Part shown: piece by piece, positions 6,904-11,091 of the stretch
Numbering within the stretch: position 1 is the first letter of the stretch
How the letters are laid out: each line of letters begins with the position of its first letter
Assembly: GCA_946480555.1 (NCBI GenBank)
Contig: CAMLLE010000044.1
Location: 1-11,091 of the forward strand
Length of the DNA: 11,091 bases
Origin: an uncultured Verrucomicrobia subdivision 3 bacterium
GTDB taxonomy: Bacteria > Verrucomicrobiota > Verrucomicrobiae > Limisphaerales > CAMLLE01
Reading direction: 5' to 3'
Notes under the pieces: model-generated
Database searches by the model: none
What the model was told of the DNA's origin: nothing
What the model saw: only the letters and a program-made list of their open reading frames with translations
Translations under genes and position numbers: made by a program

Positions 6904-7497
6904 TCAGTTTTGCGGTGACGAATAAACGTGTTTCTTCAACACGCCGACAAAGGGCAGATTGCGATAGCGCTCGGCGAAATCGAGCCCGTAGCCGACCACA
7001 AAATGATCGGGAATGCTGAACCCGACATAGTCTGCTTCGATCGCCTTCACGCGTCGCGCCGGCTTGTTCAACAACACGCAGGTGCGGATGCGAAGCGGTT
7101 TGAGCCGGCGGAGCTTCTCCAAAACGCGTGTCATGGTCCGGCCGGTGTCGAGAATGTCATCCACCAGCAACACATCCCGCCCACGCACGTCGAGCCGCAG
7201 TTCCTTGGTGAAGACCAGTTCGCCGGATTCCGTGCCGTTGCCGTAGCTCGAGACCCCGATGAAATCCAGCCGCAATGGCAGGGACAAGTGTCTGATCAAA
7301 TCCGCGAGGAACATGACCGTGCCATTCAGGAGCGAAACAATCACCAGGTCACCTTCGCGGTAGTCATTTTCGATCTCCGCCGAGAGCGATCGAATGCGCT
7401 GCGCGAGCTGTGCCCGCGGAATCAGGACGCGGTCCACTTCACCGCGCCAGCGCAGGGGCACGCGCGCGGAAGTGGGAGCTGGCACGATTCGTTTCAC
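6904..7497 (-). CDS. hpt: Hypoxanthine phosphoribosyltransferase
   Basis: A cytosolic purine-salvage enzyme that joins hypoxanthine (and often guanine) to PRPP to give IMP or GMP. The 197 residues carry the type I phosphoribosyltransferase PRPP loop VDDILDTGRTM (112-122). They also carry the flexible-loop segment LDFIGVSSYGNGTESGE and the purine-binding end, KAIEADYVGFSIPDHFVVGYGLDFAERYRNLPFVGVL. The start is GTG at 7497. The first 20 or so residues (KRIVPAPTSARVPLRWRGEV) are not family-typical, but no ATG lies between there and the conserved IVSLLNGTVMF, and a -10-like box sits just upstream. The gene is 43 bases after the hydrolase gene and one base before moaD. Confidence 0.94.
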   Translation of the reverse strand: MKRIVPAPTSARVPLRWRGEVDRVLIPRAQLAQRIRSLSAEIENDYREGDLVIVSLLNGTVMFLADLIRHLSLPLRLDFIGVSSYGNGTESGELVFTKELRLDVRGRDVLLVDDILDTGRTMTRVLEKLRRLKPLRIRTCVLLNKPARRVKAIEADYVGFSIPDHFVVGYGLDFAERYRNLPFVGVLKKHVYSSPQN

Positions 7498-7504
7498 CGG
7501 CGCG

Positions 7505-7510
7505 AATCTA
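7505..7510 (-). promoter_or_regulatory. Putative -10 box before hpt
   Basis: On the minus strand TAGATT ends 7 bases before the hpt GTG. This is the same position relative to the start as the -10 boxes at 4623-4628 and 8885-8890. The -35 region 16-18 bases upstream is C-rich (TTCCCC at best), so the promoter would be weak or activator-dependent. If real, hpt-moaD-moaE can be transcribed apart from the upstream hydrolase. Confidence 0.3.
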
Positions 7511-7540
7511 GACCAGAAGCGGCGGGCAGGGGAAAAGAAT

Positions 7541-8398
7541 TTAACGAACCACCTGCCCGCGCGTCTCGATCAACTTCAAGAACCCTTCCATCGCGCGAAT
7601 GTAACCGTCCTGATCGGCGAGCGGGTCGTTATGTCCGCCCTTCAATTCGGCAAAAAGCTTCGGTTCCTTTGCCGCCGCGAAGTTCCGTTCGCTGTGCGTG
7701 AAGCCGATCATGCCATCGTCACGACTGTGCAAGACGAGCACCGGCACCTTGATGCGCGGCAGTCGTTCCAGCGTGTCGTAGCGAATCCGCGCGAGCAGCC
7801 GCACGGGCAGCCAGGGAAACAGCTCCGAACCGATGTCCGGAATGCTGGTGAACGTGCTTTGCAGGATCAGCCCGGCGGTCGGCAGGCTCAGGCTCAACTC
7901 GCTGGCAATGCCGCCGCCAAGCGATTCCCCGTAAGCAATGATGTTCTCCGCAGCGAATCCGCGGTCGCGCAGCCACCGATGCGCTGCCTGGGCATCAAGA
8001 TAAGTGCCCTTCTCGGAAGGCTCTCCTTCGCTGAGACCGTAGCCGCGGTAATCGAACGAGAACACGTTCAAGCCGAGTTCGCGCAACGCCCGGCAGACAT
8101 CGATGCGATGGCCGATGTTTCCGCCGTTGCCATGGCAGAGGACGACGGCGAGGTGCTGGCGTGGAGAATTCGTGGCGGCGGGGTAGAACCAGGCGTTGAG
8201 TTTCAAGCCGTCGGCAGTTTCAAAATAGACGTCATCGGATGGCTGGGCGGCCAACCTTGCCGCGGAATCGACATTCCGGTCGGGATAATACACCTGGCGA
8301 AGTTCGAACGATCGGAAAAACATAAGGAAAGCCAGCAACGCCACCAACGCGAGCAGCAACAGAACCGCGAGGCGCACTTGAAACCGGCTGAGCTTCAT
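7541..8398 (-). CDS. Membrane-anchored alpha/beta hydrolase (BEM46/ABHD-like serine hydrolase)
   Basis: A 285-residue protein with an N-terminal membrane anchor (about 8-28: RLAVLLLLALVALLAFLMFF) followed by an alpha/beta hydrolase domain. The oxyanion motif is LCHGNGGN (88-94), with FSFDYRGYGLSEG after it. The nucleophile is Ser159 in YGESLGGG, the acid is Asp227 or Asp228 in LHSRDDGMIG, and the base is His256 in GGHNDP. The domain order and FYPAAT...HGNGGN pattern match the family of 'serine aminopeptidase S33/BEM46' hydrolases of unknown substrate, which often act on esters or acyl groups at the membrane. The frame is open to 8662, but ATG 8398 begins right before the anchor. No Shine-Dalgarno is seen. 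An inverted repeat lies 22 bases upstream. Confidence 0.92.
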   Translation of the reverse strand: MKLSRFQVRLAVLLLLALVALLAFLMFFRSFELRQVYYPDRNVDSAARLAAQPSDDVYFETADGLKLNAWFYPAATNSPRQHLAVVLCHGNGGNIGHRIDVCRALRELGLNVFSFDYRGYGLSEGEPSEKGTYLDAQAAHRWLRDRGFAAENIIAYGESLGGGIASELSLSLPTAGLILQSTFTSIPDIGSELFPWLPVRLLARIRYDTLERLPRIKVPVLVLHSRDDGMIGFTHSERNFAAAKEPKLFAELKGGHNDPLADQDGYIRAMEGFLKLIETRGQVVR

Positions 8399-8420
8399 GG
8401 CGATGACGTTGCCACAGCGG

Positions 8421-8448
8421 TCAACTGGACGCCAGCCTGCCCAGTTGA
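8421..8448. repeat. Perfect 8-bp inverted repeat upstream of the hydrolase gene
   Basis: TCAACTGG (8421-8428) and CCAGTTGA (8441-8448) form a perfect dyad around a 12-base loop. The dyad lies 22 bases upstream of the hydrolase start codon (8398, minus strand). It could be a regulator's operator or a leader hairpin. Nothing shows which. Confidence 0.55.
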
Positions 8449-8452
8449 AGGG

Positions 8453-8578
8453 CCACAGACGAAGCACAGATGAGACGTAGCCAGGGATCTCGCGAAACTC
8501 GTTGTATAAACCCGGTTTCCATCTGCGAACATGGGCGGTCTTGCGACGCCGCATTTTCGATCTGTATTTCGTCTGTGG
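8453..8578. repeat. Long-range inverted repeat in the divergent gap
   Basis: CCACAGACGAAGCACAGAT (8453-8471) is the inverted complement of ATCTGTATTTCGTCTGTGG (8560-8578) with 17 of 19 positions matching. The arms enclose 88 bases with no gene. The (A/T)TCTGTG-rich arm sequence resembles dispersed intergenic repeats I recall from planctomycete and verrucomicrobial genomes. Two inverted copies of such a repeat, or the ends of a small MITE-like element, are both possible. Confidence 0.55.
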
Positions 8579-8640
8579 CTGACGAAATCCCCGAAAAACC
8601 TCGCATTGCGGAAAGAGGATTCGAACTTCAACCTGAGGCC

Positions 8641-8820
8641 ATGTCCACCGACTCCGAAGCACCGGGGGAATGCCCCTTGCCAGCCGAGACGCCCGACAGT
8701 TCGTCCGGCGGCGAGTATTGGCGTTGGTGCCCGCGCTGTGGGCACGAGCTGCACAATGAGAAATGCAAACTTCGCTGCCCGCGCTGCCATTACTTCATGA
8801 GCTGCTCGGATTTCGATTGA
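8641..8820 (+). CDS. Small zinc-ribbon protein with SCSDFD C-terminus
   Basis: This 59-residue protein has an acidic, Pro/Ser-rich N-terminal half and a compact zinc ribbon, CPRCGHELHNEKCKLRCPRCHYFMSCSDFD, with two CPRC knuckles and two more Cys (KC, SC). The SCSDF(D/Y) ending is one I recognise from uncharacterised small Planctomycetes and Verrucomicrobia proteins; no function is known to me. The frame is open upstream, and a GTG at 8575 would give 81 residues. Third-position GC is about 17 of 22 codons after 8641 but only about 9 of 22 before it, so ATG 8641 is preferred. It may bind nucleic acid or another protein; that is inference. Confidence 0.78.
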   Translation: MSTDSEAPGECPLPAETPDSSSGGEYWRWCPRCGHELHNEKCKLRCPRCHYFMSCSDFD

Positions 8821-8862
8821 GCTGGGAGATCGAGAAGTCGCGACAGTTTCAGCATCCGGCTC

Positions 8863-8890
8863 TTTACAACCTGCGGACCAAAACTAGACT
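8863..8890 (+). promoter_or_regulatory. Putative short-leader promoter of the coiled-coil gene pair
   Basis: TTTACA (8863-8868), a 16-base spacer and TAGACT (8885-8890) make a good sigma70-like promoter. The -10 box ends only 6 bases before the ATG at 8897, and no Shine-Dalgarno lies in between. This would give a leaderless or nearly leaderless transcript starting at or next to the ATG. Confidence 0.5.
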
Positions 8891-8896
8891 TCAGGC

Positions 8897-9562
8897 ATGT
8901 CATCAGACTTTGATCCGGCGGACTTTGTGGACAGTGAATTCCAGGCGCGCAAAGCGTCTGGAGCTTCCGCTGCCCCCAGCACGCTGCGTGCGCCCAGCCG
9001 GGAGGAAGTTGATTCGAAAGTTCTCGAAACCCAGGCTCGTCTGGCCGAGCTGAAACGCGCCCAGGAAGATCTCGAACGCGAACGCGCGGCGCTGGAAGAG
9101 AGCCGCCGCCGCCGCATCGAATACCAGACCGGCCGGCAGGAAATGCTCGAGAACCTGACCCGCGGCGTGGGTTTGCTGGAGGAGGCGGAGTTTGTTGCCC
9201 GGCGCGACGCGGAACAAATGGCGAAGACGTTGCTCGAGTTCAAACAAGCGCTCGCAAAGGTGGAAGCCACGAACGAGGAAGCCTGGACCAAGGACAATTT
9301 CAACGTGGAACTCACCCGCGCGCTGACCACGATCGAAAATGCGCGCATGGAATGGAACAGCGCACGGCTGAAGTTCCCGGTGCTGAGCGGCGAGGCGGCA
9401 GCGGTTCCCATCAAAACGAACGCCACTCCGGCCAGTGCACCAAGCTTCACGCACATGAGCTTCGGCGAGCTCTGCAAACTGGGCATTGCCTTCAGCTGGC
9501 CGATCGCTGCGGTGCTGGCGGTCGGTTTCGCACTGCTGCTGCTGGTGTCGAACTCGCGATGA
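8897..9562 (+). CDS. Coiled-coil protein with C-terminal membrane anchor
   Basis: This 221-residue protein is not a family I recognise. The first 35 residues are acidic and then Ala/Ser-rich. Residues about 36-80 form a charged coiled coil (SKVLETQARLAELKRAQEDL, then ERERAALEESRRRR), and 85-150 is a further helical stretch. A flexible linker (160-190) leads to a single membrane helix at about 195-217 (LGIAFSWPIAAVLAVGFALLLLV), with only NSR after it. There is no signal peptide. This is tail-anchored topology, with the coiled coil facing the cytoplasm. It is co-transcribed with the next gene, which has the same topology. A structural or scaffold role is possible, but nothing in the sequence shows it. 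Confidence 0.85.
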   Translation: MSSDFDPADFVDSEFQARKASGASAAPSTLRAPSREEVDSKVLETQARLAELKRAQEDLERERAALEESRRRRIEYQTGRQEMLENLTRGVGLLEEAEFVARRDAEQMAKTLLEFKQALAKVEATNEEAWTKDNFNVELTRALTTIENARMEWNSARLKFPVLSGEAAAVPIKTNATPASAPSFTHMSFGELCKLGIAFSWPIAAVLAVGFALLLLVSNSR

Positions 9563-9566
9563 GGTG
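9561..9566 (+). promoter_or_regulatory. Ribosome binding site overlapping the upstream stop codon
   Basis: GAGGTG at 9561-9566 starts inside the TGA of the previous gene and lies 5 bases before the ATG at 9572. It supports coupled translation of the two tail-anchored proteins and fixes the second start. Confidence 0.65.
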
Positions 9567-9571
9567 ACAGC

Positions 9572-10096
9572 ATGGGGCTTTTCAATCGGAAACCGGACCC
9601 GATTTCAGACCGCGCCCGCGCGTTGAACGAAGAGATCGCCGCGCTGGAAGCCAAGATCAAGGCGCTCGATTCGGAACTGCAAACACCGGCCAAAAAGCCC
9701 ACTGGCTTGCGATCCACCGCCATTCCCGGCGGAACGACAATCAGTCACAACGAACCGCCCGCGGCACCGCCGCCGCCCAAGCGCACGGAGCCGATTTTCG
9801 AACCGATCGACAAGCAGCGTCTCACGGCGCGCGGCGAATCCGGCAGCACGCCGGAACATTTCAATGAACTGGGTGTTCGGAAATACGATCTCCCGGCGTT
9901 ACTGCGCCGCTTGAAGAATCAATTCAGCGGACCGTCGGCGACAAATCCGAAGCTCGTCAACTACCTCGCGGCTGGCGGCATCCAGGGCCTGCGCCCGATG
10001 CGCTACGAAAAGCGGATCGCCCGAAACCGGTTTGTTTTCCTCGTCACGATCCTTTTCGTAATCCTGCTCGGAATCATCCTGGTGGTGAAGAATTGA
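9572..10096 (+). CDS. Short coiled-coil protein with Pro-rich linker and C-terminal membrane anchor
   Basis: A 174-residue protein of no family I recognise. It has a short coiled coil at about 12-37 (RARALNEEIAALEAKIKALD), then a disordered linker with the poly-proline segment EPPAAPPPPKRTEP (about 60-76). A basic, helical segment follows (YDLPALLRRLKNQF; LVNYLAAGG). A C-terminal membrane helix at 154-172 (FVFLVTILFVILLGIILVV) is followed by KN. There is no signal peptide, so it is tail-anchored like its upstream partner, nine bases away. The same topology in two adjacent genes suggests that they form one complex. The poly-proline stretch could be a ligand for a GYF-type domain, but this is speculation. 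Confidence 0.85.
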   Translation: MGLFNRKPDPISDRARALNEEIAALEAKIKALDSELQTPAKKPTGLRSTAIPGGTTISHNEPPAAPPPPKRTEPIFEPIDKQRLTARGESGSTPEHFNELGVRKYDLPALLRRLKNQFSGPSATNPKLVNYLAAGGIQGLRPMRYEKRIARNRFVFLVTILFVILLGIILVVKN

Positions 10097-10176
10097 GCGG
10101 CCTTCCGAGCTGATTCTCGATGTGGCATTGTGAGGGTCTTCGCCTGCGGTTTTTGAAGGCGCGCTCCATTCTTCGA

Positions 10177-10216
10177 ACGGCGAGACGCCGTCCAACTCGC
10201 AGCCGCGACGGCTGCG
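10177..10216. repeat. Double-hairpin intergenic repeat upstream of argH
   Basis: Two perfect hairpins stand 6 bases apart. The first is ACGGCG-AGA-CGCCGT (10177-10191), with a 6-bp stem. The second is CGCAGCCG-CGA-CGGCTGCG (10198-10216), with an 8-bp stem. Both have 3-base loops. The 'gacgccgtc...gcagccg.gacggctgcgctac' text resembles a dispersed repeat I recall from verrucomicrobial genomes. It sits between the coiled-coil pair and argH in a 200-base gene-free gap (10097-10296). It has no T-tract, so it is more likely a REP-like element than a simple terminator. Confidence 0.6.
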
Positions 10217-10296
10217 CTACGATGCGGATCGAGAATGGCGCGGCCTTTTCGAGTGACAATCCCGGGTTCGAGCCGCACATTCCCGGCGTTTTCATC

Positions 10297-11091
10297 ATGA
10301 AAAAACCTTCGCCAGTTTCCCGGAGCGGACGCTTCCAAAGCGGGCCGGCATCCGATGTCGCGCAGTTCACGGAATCGATCTCCTTCGATTGGCGCCTGTG
10401 GAAATACGACATCCTCGGCTCACTCGCCCACGCCAACATGCTCAAGAGCATCGGCGTGCTGACGGCGGCGGAGTTAACCGCGATTGCCAGGGGCCTCGAT
10501 GTCATTGCGAAAGAAATTGAAGCCGGCCAGTTCAAGTGGAAATCGGAGCTTGAAGACGTCCACATGAACATCGAGGCGGAGCTCACCAAGCGCGTTCCGG
10601 CCGGGGCCAAGCTTCACACGGGGCGCTCGCGAAACGACCAGGTGGCGCTAGACATCCGCATGTGGCTGCGCGATCAGCTGCTGCAATTGCTCGGCGAAAT
10701 CCGGGCACTTCAGAACGCAGTCGTCCAATTGGGCGGGAAGAACAGCAGCGTCATCATTCCGGGTTACACCCATCTGCAACGCGCGCAGCCGGTGTTCCTC
10801 GCCCATCACCTGCTCGCTTACGTCGAAATGCTGGAGCGCGATTACGATCGGCTTCGCGATGGATTTTCGCGAATGAACGTGTGCCCGCTCGGGGCGGGCG
10901 CCATCGCCGGTTCCACGCTGCCGCTGAACCGCGAACTGGTCGCGCAAACGCTCGGCTTCGTCGATGACAAGGGCCGTCCGCGCGTGACGCGCAATTCCAT
11001 GGACGCGGTGAGCGATCGCGATTTCGCGGTTGAATTTTGCGCGCACGCCAGCCTGCTGGCCGTTCACTTATCGCGTCTGGCCGAAGACGTG
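10297..11091 (+). CDS. argH: Argininosuccinate lyase, N-terminal 265 codons (cut by window edge)
   Basis: This is the last step of arginine biosynthesis: argininosuccinate is split into arginine and fumarate in the cytosol. The visible part shows QFTESISFDWRLWKYDILGSLAHANML (about 24-50), LEDVHMNIEAEL, the substrate loop HTGRSRNDQVALD (His107 on) and GYTHLQRAQPVFLAHH with the catalytic His159. CPLGAGAIAGSTLPLNR and NSMDAVSDRDF follow. The signature loop GSSxMPxKxN lies beyond the window. The usual N-terminal WGGRF is SRSGRF here, a small departure. I chose ATG 10297. An in-frame ATG at 10222 would add 25 residues, but it abuts the double-hairpin repeat and the added residues look non-coding. 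No Shine-Dalgarno is seen at 10297. Confidence 0.94.
   Translation, partial: MKKPSPVSRSGRFQSGPASDVAQFTESISFDWRLWKYDILGSLAHANMLKSIGVLTAAELTAIARGLDVIAKEIEAGQFKWKSELEDVHMNIEAELTKRVPAGAKLHTGRSRNDQVALDIRMWLRDQLLQLLGEIRALQNAVVQLGGKNSSVIIPGYTHLQRAQPVFLAHHLLAYVEMLERDYDRLRDGFSRMNVCPLGAGAIAGSTLPLNRELVAQTLGFVDDKGRPRVTRNSMDAVSDRDFAVEFCAHASLLAVHLSRLAEDV

Noticed and set aside
7394..8473. Plus-strand open frame of 359 codons
   Set aside because: It is antisense to the start of hpt and the whole alpha/beta hydrolase, both of which have complete catalytic motifs.
8595..8630. GGATTCGAACTTC, like the T-arm of a minus-strand tRNA
   Set aside because: The flanking bases do not pair into a T-stem, and no anticodon arm or acceptor stem can be built around it.
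10222..10296. Extended argH start at in-frame ATG 10222
   Set aside because: The added residues (MRIENGAAFSSDNPG...) do not match the family N-terminus, and the codon lies at the edge of the double-hairpin repeat.
1..11091. CRISPR array, insertion sequence, prophage, toxin-antitoxin or defence genes
   Set aside because: I looked for regularly spaced repeats, transposase or integrase motifs and nuclease or helicase motifs in all plausible genes and saw none.

Overview
The window is a gene-dense stretch of ordinary-looking bacterial chromosome of fairly high GC. I see no phage, plasmid, IS, CRISPR, tRNA or rRNA sequence. The gene mix points to the Planctomycetes-Verrucomicrobia-Chlamydiae group, most likely a soil or freshwater Verrucomicrobium of the Pedosphaera/Limisphaera type: a secreted DUF1080 (3-keto-disaccharide hydrolase) protein, several GYF_2-domain membrane proteins with DUF2752 and DUF4190, a tiny zinc-ribbon protein ending in SCSDFD, and intergenic repeats of a kind I associate with those genomes. 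This placement is inference from gene content, not a database result.

Layout. Positions 1-126 hold the tail of a small zinc-ribbon protein. A complete glutamine-dependent NAD+ synthetase (nadE, 277-1917, +) follows. It converges, across a short hairpin-forming repeat, on a four-gene minus-strand operon (4406 down to 1971). That operon encodes three membrane proteins sharing a nearly identical N-terminal GYF_2 domain, with a DUF2752 membrane protein between the first and second. Its function is unknown. A divergent control region (4407-4635) separates it from the secreted DUF1080 protein (4636-5262, +).

A second minus-strand run (8398 down to 5316) reads membrane-anchored alpha/beta hydrolase, hypoxanthine phosphoribosyltransferase (hpt), the two molybdopterin synthase subunits (moaD, moaE), and an LpxL/HtrB-like acyltransferase. 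Gaps are 1 to 60 bases, so much of it may be co-transcribed. moaD and moaE together form the enzyme that puts sulfur into molybdopterin. The rest of the cofactor pathway is not in the window.

From 8641 the plus strand resumes: a 59-residue zinc-ribbon protein, then two adjacent genes for coiled-coil proteins with C-terminal membrane anchors (8897-9562 and 9572-10096), a 200-base gap with a double-hairpin repeat, and the first 265 codons of argininosuccinate lyase (argH), cut by the window edge.

The least explained content is the GYF_2/DUF2752 operon, the coiled-coil tail-anchor pair, the intergenic dyads at 8421-8448, 8453-8578 and 10177-10216, and a promoter pattern with the -10 box only 6-7 bases before the start codon. 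I do not see a clearly new defence or mobile system.
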